From: a virus
Length of the DNA stretch: 31,891 nt
Reading direction: 5' to 3' (one strand)
IMG/VR virus record: IMGVR_UViG_3300045974_000990
Coordinates: 1 to 31,891 of that record
Part shown: one piece after another, positions 14,175-20,698 of the stretch
Layout: each line of letters opens with the position of its first letter
Numbering within the stretch: the first letter of the stretch is position 1
Program-made: the position numbers and the translations under genes
Notes under the pieces: model-generated
Seen by the model: the letters and a program-made list of their open reading frames with translations, nothing else
Databases searched by the model: none
Told to the model about the DNA's origin: nothing

Positions 14175-15411
14175 TTCGTACTACGCCCAACAGCAGTCGA
14201 TAGCGGTCCTCACCGTCGCCTCGGCTAAGAAACTGTGGAAGGGCATGACGGATGATTTCGCGTCGTCCTGGCGGGAGATCCGACCGGCGATGACGGAGAC
14301 CCTGCAGTTGGGTCGCTCAGCATCGATCGCTTCATCCCTTGGCTACACGGCTGCGGCGTTGAAGGAGACCGGGCAGGTTGCGGCACCCCTCGGGGCGTTG
14401 GTCCCCGAACGGTTCCTCGAGACCGCACCCAACGGCTTCCCGGTAGAAGACACACTCGATGGTGCTGTCATCCACGCGAAGGTGGCAGTTGGTCACGGTT
14501 CCTCAGCTGCGGATGCGCTCGCGTCGTCGGAGAAGTGGCTGACCGGTGTTCTGCTGACGATGATGGCCGACACTGGCCGTTCGGTCGTCGGTGCGGACAT
14601 TGCGCAGCGTCCGGCTCTCGGCGGCTACGTGCGGATGCTGAACGCCCCCTCGTGCTCCCGGTGTGTGATCTTGGCCGGTAAGTGGTTCAAGTGGAACGAG
14701 GGCTTCCTGCGGCATCCTCGCTGCGATTGTCGGCACATTCCGGCGTCTGAGGATGTGGCCGGCGATCTGTCGACTGATCCGTATGCGTACTTCCATTCGC
14801 TGTCGAAGGATGAGCAGGCGGCAGTGTTCGGCAAGTCCGAGGCTCGTGCGGTTCGCGACGGCGGCGACATTTACCGGGTTGTGAACATCAAGCAGAACGG
14901 GCTTGCAACGGCGAAGGGCCGCGCACGGTTCGGCACCCCCTCACGCCTGACTGTGGATGACATTTACCGCACGGCTGGCACTCGCACGAACGCGCTTCGA
15001 ATGTTGGAGCAAGAGGGTTACATCACTGGCCCGCAGGTTCGTGGCGGCAACATCCTCGGCAATGGTCCCGCGGCTCAGGGCTTCGGTCAGTTCGGCAAGG
15101 GCGGCAAAGCTCGTGCCGCGACGGACGCGGTGTTGAAAGCGAACGCTGATGGTGTCCGTGACCCGCTGAACCGCTACACGATGACCGCGGCGGAACGGCG
15201 TCTGTTCGATGCGAAGACGCGCCTTGATGTCGGCAAGACGGGTATCTGGCCGCAGTCGATCGGGCAGAACACGGCCGACAAGTTCGTGCGCCCCTTGCCG
15301 ATCACCCCCGTGCAACTGGAGACGTTGCGCCGGAACCTACAGAACCAACTCGACAAGTTACCCGACGCTGCCCCTTCCGTGCAGTCGCTCGCAAAACTGC
15401 TCGGGCTCTAA
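14158..15411 (+). CDS. MuF-like minor capsid protein / maturation-protease-type
   Basis: A 417-residue protein. The N-terminal ~150 residues are helical. They are followed by the signature CSRCVILAGKWFKWNEGFLR HPRCDCRHIP region (C166, C169, H186, C189, C191, H193), the metal-site hallmark of the VG15/MuF family usually annotated 'capsid maturation protease' in actinophages. Known MuF-type proteins are carried inside the head next to the portal; a separate protease motif is not evident, so 'protease' is by convention. The C-terminal ~200 residues (RTAGTRTNALRMLEQEGYIT, RRLFDAKTRLDVGKTGIWP) form a helical domain of unknown role. Overlaps the portal gene. Confidence 0.85.
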   Translation: MVQSSDSYYAQQQSIAVLTVASAKKLWKGMTDDFASSWREIRPAMTETLQLGRSASIASSLGYTAAALKETGQVAAPLGALVPERFLETAPNGFPVEDTLDGAVIHAKVAVGHGSSAADALASSEKWLTGVLLTMMADTGRSVVGADIAQRPALGGYVRMLNAPSCSRCVILAGKWFKWNEGFLRHPRCDCRHIPASEDVAGDLSTDPYAYFHSLSKDEQAAVFGKSEARAVRDGGDIYRVVNIKQNGLATAKGRARFGTPSRLTVDDIYRTAGTRTNALRMLEQEGYITGPQVRGGNILGNGPAAQGFGQFGKGGKARAATDAVLKANADGVRDPLNRYTMTAAERRLFDAKTRLDVGKTGIWPQSIGQNTADKFVRPLPITPVQLETLRRNLQNQLDKLPDAAPSVQSLAKLLGL

Positions 15412-15480
15412 CTTCCCGCTCCTATCAGCGGAAGAACGTCGCGCAACGCGACACCCAACCCAACCAAGGAGCAATTCCTG

Positions 15481-16113
15481 ATGGCAACAGAGATCGACGC
15501 CGAAGACGCAACGTCCGACGCACCCGAAGAGACAGAAACGATCGAGACGCCCGAACCCGATGAGGGTGAAGCCGATCTCGGGGATGCAGGCAAGAAGGCA
15601 CTCGACGCGATGAAAGCACGCGTCAAAGCTGCCGAGAAAGCCGCGAAGGAAGCACGGGCCGACATCGCACGACGCGACGCCGCCGACTCACTCCGCGACA
15701 AGCCCGCCGAGGAACAAGCCATCAAAGCTGCAAGGGCTGAGGGGCGAACCGAAGCGACAGCGAAGGGCAACGAGCGAATCCTGAAAGCCGACCTCCGGGC
15801 CGCGGCAACAGGCAAGCTCGCAGATCCGACCGACGCAGCCCTGTACATCAATCTGTCCGAATTCACTGTCTCCGATGACGGCGATACCGACTCTGAAGCA
15901 CTCGCAGAAGCAATCGCTGACCTGCTCGAACGTAAACCCCATCTGGCCGCTGGTGCCCCTCGCAAGTTCGAGGGCTCGGGCGATCAGGGGGCCAAGGGTA
16001 AGGCCGCGAAATTGGGGCAGCTGACTGACGCTGACCTCGAATCCATGTCACCCGCCGAAGTGAACAAAGCGCGTCGCGAAGGCCGCTTCAACAAGATCCT
16101 CGGCGTCAACTAA
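15481..16113 (+). CDS. Scaffolding protein
   Basis: A 210-residue, highly charged protein with an acidic Glu/Asp/Thr-rich N-terminus (residues 1-40) and a long coiled-coil helix (ALDAMKARVKAAEKAAKEAR and on, to about 115). The basic C-terminal helix (SPAEVNKARREGRFNKILG) is the usual capsid-binding end of scaffold proteins. It lies directly before the major capsid gene. AAGGAG at 15466-15471 serves the ATG at 15481. It is expected to template prohead assembly and leave before packaging. Confidence 0.9.
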   Translation: MATEIDAEDATSDAPEETETIETPEPDEGEADLGDAGKKALDAMKARVKAAEKAAKEARADIARRDAADSLRDKPAEEQAIKAARAEGRTEATAKGNERILKADLRAAATGKLADPTDAALYINLSEFTVSDDGDTDSEALAEAIADLLERKPHLAAGAPRKFEGSGDQGAKGKAAKLGQLTDADLESMSPAEVNKARREGRFNKILGVN

Positions 16114-16134
16114 CCACAGAAAGGGGTGGCTGTA

Positions 16135-16953
16135 ATGGCTATCACCAACTTCAAATCTACGCTCTGGTCGTCCGCGATCCTCGAGCGTTTCAACCAGGCT
16201 AACATCCTCATCCCGGCACTCAACCACCAGTACGAGGGTGAACTGAGTTCCGGTAACACGGTGAAGATCACCGCCGTCAACACGCCAACGATCGTTGACT
16301 ACGCGGCTGCGTCGCGTGTCATCGCCCCGGCGCAGATGACCGACACCACCCAGTCCCTCGTCATCGACCAGGAGAAGGCGTTCTCGTTCATCGTGGACGA
16401 CATCGACCGCGTGCAGGCTGCTGGTTCGTTCGAGCCTGTCACCCGCGACGCTGGTGCCGCCCTGTCGGAGGATGCGGAACTGACCGTCATCAACGCGCTC
16501 AAGGCTCAGGGCACGTCCGCGGGCGTGGGCGCGATCACCACGGCTGACCTCGCGTATGCGGCGGTCATCTCGATCCGCACGAACCTTGTGAAGGCTCTCG
16601 TCCCGACTGACAACCGCATCCTCGCGGTGTCGCCCGAGTTCGCGGCCCTCCTGCTCGGCTCGAGCTCGAAGCTGACCAGCTTCGACCCGGCCGGCGACTC
16701 GGCTCTCCGCAACGGTGTGATCGGTCGGATGCTCGGCTTCACCGTCGTGGAGCACCCGCAGCTCACCCACACGGCTAACCGTCCGTGTGCGGTCGGGTTC
16801 CAGGCAAACGCGGTCGCGTATGTCGGTCAGATTCAGAAGACCGAGGCCGGTCGCATGGAGAACAAGTTCGCGGACTACATCCGCGGTCTGAACGTCTTCG
16901 GCACGAAGGTTCTGCGCGCAACCGCCGTGCAGACCTACCTGCCCGCGACCTAA
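16135..16953 (+). CDS. Major capsid protein (HK97 fold)
   Basis: A 272-residue protein starting MAITNFKSTLWSSAILERFN, followed by the pattern of actinophage/P22-type coat proteins: NHQYEGELSSGNTVKITAVN (N-arm/E-loop), VDDIDRVQAAGSFEPV, and GRMLGFTVVEHPQL with the A-domain sheet. The ATG at 16135 is preferred because AGAAAGG (16118-16124) sits about 10 nt upstream; an in-frame GTG at 16126 would be too close to it. Position after the scaffold is diagnostic. Confidence 0.94.
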   Translation: MAITNFKSTLWSSAILERFNQANILIPALNHQYEGELSSGNTVKITAVNTPTIVDYAAASRVIAPAQMTDTTQSLVIDQEKAFSFIVDDIDRVQAAGSFEPVTRDAGAALSEDAELTVINALKAQGTSAGVGAITTADLAYAAVISIRTNLVKALVPTDNRILAVSPEFAALLLGSSSKLTSFDPAGDSALRNGVIGRMLGFTVVEHPQLTHTANRPCAVGFQANAVAYVGQIQKTEAGRMENKFADYIRGLNVFGTKVLRATAVQTYLPAT

Positions 16954-16972
16954 CCAACACAAGGAGATCACC

Positions 16973-17539
16973 GTGGACGCATTCGCGACATACACAGAGC
17001 TTGGCGTGCGCTTGAACCGGACCTTCACGGTCGGTGTCGAAAGCGCATGGATCACGTCTCTGCTCGAGGATGCGTCCACGTATCTCCGCGACGACGTGCT
17101 GGGCGTGCAGGTTTACCCTCGCGCTCAGTCGTCGTTCGTCGCGTACCCGGATGGTACGCGCATTGATCTTCCGCAGGCCCCGGTCGTGTCTATCGATTCG
17201 GTGATGCGTGGCACGGTCGCGGTCCCGTATGTGCAGCGCGATAACAGCCTGTACGTCGATTGTGATGACGCGGTGACTGTGAAGTTCACCTACGGGTATC
17301 TGATGGCCCCTGCGTCGTTGAAGCGGTGGGCGATGGTGCTTGTGTCCCAGGCGCTCATTCCCCTCGAGCAGAAGCTTGGCCTGACTGCTGGCGGTCTGTC
17401 ATCGATCGCGATCGATGATTTCAAAGCGGCGTGGGCTGATGGCGGCGAAGAGTCCGGCATCACCCTCTCAGATCGCAACATCAAGCTGCTCCGTGAGCAG
17501 TTCGGCGCTCGTGGTTCTTATGTGGTGGGGTCCCGGTGA
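16973..17539 (+). CDS. Head-to-tail adaptor
   Basis: A 188-residue protein from a GTG with AAGGAG 6 nt upstream. Helical N-terminus (FATYTELGVRLNRTFT...WITSLLEDASTYL), beta insert (RIDLPQAPVVSIDSVM, SLYVDCDDAVTVKFTYGY) and helical end match the gp6/gp15-like adaptor fold that attaches beneath the portal. It is the first of four connector/tail-completion genes. Its stop overlaps the GTG of the stopper gene (GTGA). Confidence 0.88.
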   Translation: MDAFATYTELGVRLNRTFTVGVESAWITSLLEDASTYLRDDVLGVQVYPRAQSSFVAYPDGTRIDLPQAPVVSIDSVMRGTVAVPYVQRDNSLYVDCDDAVTVKFTYGYLMAPASLKRWAMVLVSQALIPLEQKLGLTAGGLSSIAIDDFKAAWADGGEESGITLSDRNIKLLREQFGARGSYVVGSR

Positions 17540-17931
17540 ACATGCTTCTGGGTTCCCTTGCGATGGGCCGCGCTCAGGCCGAGTCGCGCATGACAGAGAC
17601 GATCACGGCTGGGCCGTTCGTTGAGACGATCGATCCGAGCACGTTAGCGACTGTCCGCACGATCACGACGACGAGTTACACCGGCCCAGCGCGGGTGAAG
17701 TATCCGACGCTGACCGTTTCGGAGCGCGACTCTGGCGGGCAGCAGTACGCCGCTGTGGACATTGTTGTGAGCGTCCCGATGTCGGGTGCACGGATCCCGG
17801 TCGGTGCGCTGGTGACGGTCACAGCGTCGACCGTGGACGGTTCGCTCGTGGCTCGTGAATTCCGGGTGAAGGCGAGCGCTCAGTCCGGTCAGGTCACAGC
17901 CCATCGTTACCCGGTTGAGGAGCTCTCGTGA
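17536..17931 (+). CDS. Head-to-tail stopper
   Basis: A 131-residue protein, mostly beta (ATVRTITTTSYTGPARVKYP, YAAVDIVVSVPMSGARIPVG), with the OB-like layout of head-closure proteins (DUF6093-type in actinophages). The GTG start overlaps the previous TGA; an in-frame ATG at 17542 is an alternative. It should plug the connector after packaging and form the tail-docking surface. Confidence 0.83.
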   Translation: MNMLLGSLAMGRAQAESRMTETITAGPFVETIDPSTLATVRTITTTSYTGPARVKYPTLTVSERDSGGQQYAAVDIVVSVPMSGARIPVGALVTVTASTVDGSLVAREFRVKASAQSGQVTAHRYPVEELS

Positions 17932-18365
17932 CTGACTTCGGGTTCAGCGACTTGAACAAGCTCTCCGCGGACCTCACCGCACTCCCCGTCATTCTCACCA
18001 ACGAGGTTACGTTCTCCATGCAGCAGGTTGGCGAGGAGACGAAGAAGGCGTGGCGCAAGGATGCTGCGAAGGGTGTTCTCCATCGCCAGTATTCGGGCTC
18101 CATCGATTACACGCAGCGCGAGTTTGGTGCATTCGGCCAGGGTGTGCTCGAGTTGGAGATTGGTCCGAACCTTGCCCGTTACGGCGGCAAGACGGGCAAG
18201 GGTGGTCTGGTCCCGTCGTTCGGTATTTTCGATGACCCGATCAAGAGCGGCATCCGTGCAACGCCGACTCGTGCACGCCAGAAGGCTGAGAAGTTCGCTG
18301 CTGATGAATTGCTCAAGCGTCTCGAGATCGCGGTGGATGAGTCAGCGAAGAAGGTGGGTCTCTGA
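17928..18365 (+). CDS. HK97 gp10-like tail-completion/connector protein
   Basis: A 145-residue protein from a GTG overlapping the preceding stop. Helical N-terminus (FSDLNKLSADLTALPVILTN), then KKAWRKDAAKGVLHRQYSGS and a conserved LELEIGPNLARYGGKTGKGG...SFGIFDDP turn found in gp10-type neck proteins. C-terminal helix. It likely joins head and tail. Confidence 0.85.
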   Translation: MTDFGFSDLNKLSADLTALPVILTNEVTFSMQQVGEETKKAWRKDAAKGVLHRQYSGSIDYTQREFGAFGQGVLELEIGPNLARYGGKTGKGGLVPSFGIFDDPIKSGIRATPTRARQKAEKFAADELLKRLEIAVDESAKKVGL

Positions 18366-18781
18366 TGCGCGCCCACTATGCAGCGGTGAAGGCGCAGCTT
18401 GAAGCGGATCCGGCGCTGAAGGTGTCGGATGCAGCGCGCACGACAGGCAACCCTCCGACTCTCGCTCGTGAGCAGTATCTGATCCTGTACGGGTCGACAG
18501 GCGAACTGGTCAACGATCGTCTCGCCGCAGCACAGGCCCCGAATTCAGATGCGACGTACCGCTACACGATCCGCGCCGTGTCGATCTCGGCTGATGGTGT
18601 GCTGCTGCTGATGACGAAGGTCTACGCGCAACTCGCCGGCAAGGTGCTCACCGTCGCTGGTCGCAACTGCTCCCCGATCGTTCTCGACAACAACGACGCG
18701 AACGTGGAGCCCGACATGAGCGTCGCCCCACCCCTGTTCTACCTGGACATCGACGTCGAGTTGAAGTCCTCGCGGGTGTAA
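18365..18781 (+). CDS. Tail terminator protein
   Basis: A 138-residue protein overlapping the previous gene (TGATG). Composition and order of elements (N-terminal helix MRAHYAAVKAQLEADPALKV, strand YLILYGSTGELVNDRLAAA, then a beta sheet RYTIRAVSISADGVLLLM) fit the gpU-like tail terminator fold. It caps the tail tube and joins the neck. Being last before the major tail protein fits the usual order. Confidence 0.86.
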   Translation: MRAHYAAVKAQLEADPALKVSDAARTTGNPPTLAREQYLILYGSTGELVNDRLAAAQAPNSDATYRYTIRAVSISADGVLLLMTKVYAQLAGKVLTVAGRNCSPIVLDNNDANVEPDMSVAPPLFYLDIDVELKSSRV

Positions 18782-18795
18782 CGCCCCCACATTCT

Positions 18796-18834
18796 CTCCC
18801 CGTACCTCGGGGAGTCACTACCCCGCTCCGGGGT
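18796..18834 (+). promoter_or_regulatory. Tandem hairpins before the major tail protein
   Basis: Two perfect inverted repeats stand side by side: CTCCCCG-tacct-CGGGGAG (18796-18814) and ACCCCG-ctc-CGGGGT (18820-18834). No T-run follows, so they are not obvious terminators. They lie just upstream of the AAAGGA of the major tail protein and may protect the 5' end of that mRNA or be a processing site. Confidence 0.55.
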
Positions 18835-18854
18835 GAACCGAAAGGAATACCCCC

Positions 18855-19370
18855 ATGCCCGATGTTGCAGAATCCGCAACTGGCCCGTCGGCGGTCGATC
18901 AGACCGGCAACCTCACGATCTGGGCGATCCCCGGTCGGACGATCTCTTCGACCGCCCCGTCCGTCGCTCTGATCGGTGGCGCGACCTGCTTCCGCGTCAC
19001 CTACTCGTTCACTTCGGGTGGTTGGGCGCTGACTGCCCCGCAGGACAAGCCCACCGACCCGCGGCTCACCTCGCCGCAGGTTCGTGAGTCGCTGGGTGTC
19101 ATCGCTCCGTCGCTCGCGGATCTCGCCTATGTGGATTCGACTGTCGCGGGTTCCGCCGCGGTCGTGCTCGCCCCGGCAGGTCTGTGGCAGTTCATCGAGC
19201 GTCGCAACGTCCCGCAGACGACCGTGGCGACGATCGCGCAGATCGTTCGCGTGATCAACGTGAACCTCGGCCCGCAGGCTCCTGGTCCGACTGATGGTAC
19301 GGGCAAGTTCACGTACTCGCAGCCGGCCGCCATGGAGTCGCTCGGCGCACCGGTCGCGTTCGTCGCGTAA
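18855..19370 (+). CDS. Major tail protein
   Basis: A 171-residue beta-rich protein (NLTIWAIPGRTISST, TCFRVTYSFTSGGWALTAP, VAGSAAVVLAPAGLWQF). AAAGGA at 18841-18846 places the start at 18855. Position between the terminator protein and the tail chaperones defines it as the tube subunit, and the lack of a sheath gene agrees with a siphovirus. It is bracketed by hairpins on both sides, suggesting its mRNA level is tuned separately. Confidence 0.9.
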   Translation: MPDVAESATGPSAVDQTGNLTIWAIPGRTISSTAPSVALIGGATCFRVTYSFTSGGWALTAPQDKPTDPRLTSPQVRESLGVIAPSLADLAYVDSTVAGSAAVVLAPAGLWQFIERRNVPQTTVATIAQIVRVINVNLGPQAPGPTDGTGKFTYSQPAAMESLGAPVAFVA

Positions 19371-19375
19371 CAACC

Positions 19376-19418
19376 CCTGTGCGGTCGGTTCCACCGGCCG
19401 GCCGCACAGGTTCTCTTT
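19376..19418 (+). terminator. Hairpin after the major tail protein gene
   Basis: CCTGTGCGG (19376-19384) pairs perfectly with CCGCACAGG (19402-19410), with room for a further small stem inside the loop (CGGT...ACCG). TTCTCTTT follows (19411-19418), a T-rich but interrupted tail. It is probably a partial terminator or an mRNA 3'-end stabiliser, which would give more tail-tube protein than downstream products. Confidence 0.6.
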
Positions 19419-19448
19419 CACAGGTGGATATCTCGGTGGAGGTTTCAA

Positions 19449-20036
19449 ATGGTTTCGTTCGATGATCGTCTGGCGGCGGCGAAGGTCCGCCCGAAGCAGC
19501 ACCAAGATGTTGAGGTTCTCCTCGACTCTGACCTGTCCGACAAACGCGAGGCGTTGCGCCTGGCGCTCGAGGTTGCCAAGGCGACGACACAGAGTGATCA
19601 GCGTCTGAGTGCCGTCGATACGGAATCCGCGGACCTCGAGGCTCAACTCAACGACCTGATCGAAGAGTCCGCCGATTCGATCATCCGGCTTCGGTTCTAC
19701 CGTCTCCCCGGCGAGGTGTGGGCCGACATCGTGTCCCGTTGCCCTGCCCGCATCGGTGCTCCGATGGATGAGCACTACGGCTACAACATGCAGCAGGCCG
19801 CGAAGCTCGCCGCACCGATCAACGGTGTACGTGTGGATGGTGACGAGTTGGTCCCGCTGCGGTACGAAGCGGCGACCACTGACAGCCCTGCTGTCAATCA
19901 GTGGGCGGATCTGTGGCAGTCGATCGCGGGCTCTGAGGCGTCGCGCATCGAGTCTGCGATCTGGGAACTCAATGTCTACGAGCCCGACTCGCGGATGGGC
20001 CAGATAAAAAATCAATTGGCGACTCGCCCCGCCTAA
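19449..20036 (+). CDS. Tail assembly chaperone, short form (gpG-like)
   Basis: A 195-residue acidic, helical protein with GGAGG 6 nt before the ATG (19438-19442). Segments: VSFDDRLAAAKVRPKQHQDV, a long charged helix (RLSAVDTESADLEAQLNDLI), then WADIVSRCPARIGAPMDEHY, typical of siphophage tail chaperones that coat the tape measure during tail growth. The frame runs past the slip site at 20006-20012 and ends 24 nt later (QLATRPA stop). Confidence 0.9.
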   Translation: MVSFDDRLAAAKVRPKQHQDVEVLLDSDLSDKREALRLALEVAKATTQSDQRLSAVDTESADLEAQLNDLIEESADSIIRLRFYRLPGEVWADIVSRCPARIGAPMDEHYGYNMQQAAKLAAPINGVRVDGDELVPLRYEAATTDSPAVNQWADLWQSIAGSEASRIESAIWELNVYEPDSRMGQIKNQLATRPA

Positions 20037-20491
20037 AGGACGAGCTCAACCTTGCACTCCATCTCGGCATCGCACCCCGCAGGCTCTCTGGTTGGGAGCC
20101 GGTCACAACGACGCTTTACGCCTACGCGCAACCGGTGTGGTGGAAGCCGTGGACATGGGCTCGCCTGGTCGGGTCTGAGACTCGTATCGAGTCGGAGTTC
20201 GACATCGAGCAGGTCGACCTCCTCCTAGCCATCCGCGAGTTCAACAGCGAGCGTGACTCGAACGGGTTCCCGTTCTCGGAAGTCTTGTCGCCGGCGGCGA
20301 ACCCGAACGAGCACAGTCTCCCCGAGGTGATCCGCTTCTTCGCGCAGGGCCCGTTCACGAACTGGGCTGAGAAGTCGCGTCTGGACGCTGAGCAGCAGTA
20401 CAAGAAAGACGCCGGGGATGCGGCGAACCTGAACGGCATGTTCTGGACGGTCGAGAAGAAGACCTACGGGGCTAACGGCGAATCCAGTTGA
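19449..20491 (+). CDS. Tail assembly chaperone, frameshifted long form (gpGT-like)
   Basis: A -1 slip at A AAA AAT (20006-20012) joins 188 residues of the first frame to 159 residues of the second, 347 in all. After the slip the product reads SIGDSPRLKDELNLALHLG, then SGWEPVTTTLYAYAQPVWWK and a basic/acidic helical domain to YGANGESS. The second frame has no ribosome binding site or start codon of its own near the junction; its first ATG (20135) lies inside the conserved WWKPWTW region. G/GT frameshifting is nearly universal in siphophage tail operons. Confidence 0.88.
20006..20012 (+). other. Programmed -1 ribosomal frameshift site
   Basis: The heptamer A AAA AAT fits X XXY YYZ in the zero frame (codons AAA and AAT). 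Slipping back one base re-pairs Lys and Asn tRNAs on AAA/AAA and opens the downstream chaperone frame. The zero-frame stop is at 20034-20036, leaving only a 24-nt overlap of frames. Confidence 0.85.
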
Positions 20492-20657
20492 GGACGAACG
20501 CTGCAATGGCGGCGAGCATGCCCAGCAGGAGTATGGCCATCCCTAGCCCTGCCATCAGGGTTCCGACGCGGCTCACAATGGTCCACCACACTCCCCCGAT
20601 CGCAAGCACTACAGCGATGCGCGCGAACGTGCGCGAGAGTTTCTTAGTTTCCTGCAT
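20472..20657 (-). CDS. Small two-helix membrane protein on opposite strand
   Basis: A 61-residue protein read from ATG at 20657 down to 20472, on the strand opposite to all surrounding genes. Basic N-terminus (MQETKKLSRTFAR), hydrophobic helix 1 (IAVVLAIGGVWWTIV), short SRVGT turn, hydrophobic helix 2 (LMAGLGMAILLLGMLAAIAA) and a basic end (NWIRR). The composition is that of a genuine membrane protein, and no forward gene uses 20492-20698. The ribosome binding site is weak (AGG three bases before ATG). Its 3' end overlaps the chaperone gene by 20 nt. Function unknown; membrane-exclusion or lysis-timing roles are guesses. Confidence 0.65.
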   Translation of the reverse strand: MQETKKLSRTFARIAVVLAIGGVWWTIVSRVGTLMAGLGMAILLLGMLAAIAAFVLNWIRR

Positions 20658-20698
20658 GACCTGAATCTACAACTTCACACGACGAAACGGGGTGCCTT

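Noticed and set aside
16048-17079. 343-codon minus-strand ORF opposite the capsid gene
   Set aside because: Arg/Asp/Val-rich composition typical of the reverse complement of GC-rich coding DNA; antisense to the major capsid protein.
18648-20015. 455-codon minus-strand ORF opposite the tail genes
   Set aside because: It is an Arg-rich shadow of well-recognised forward genes (tail terminator, major tail protein, chaperone), created by high-GC codon bias.
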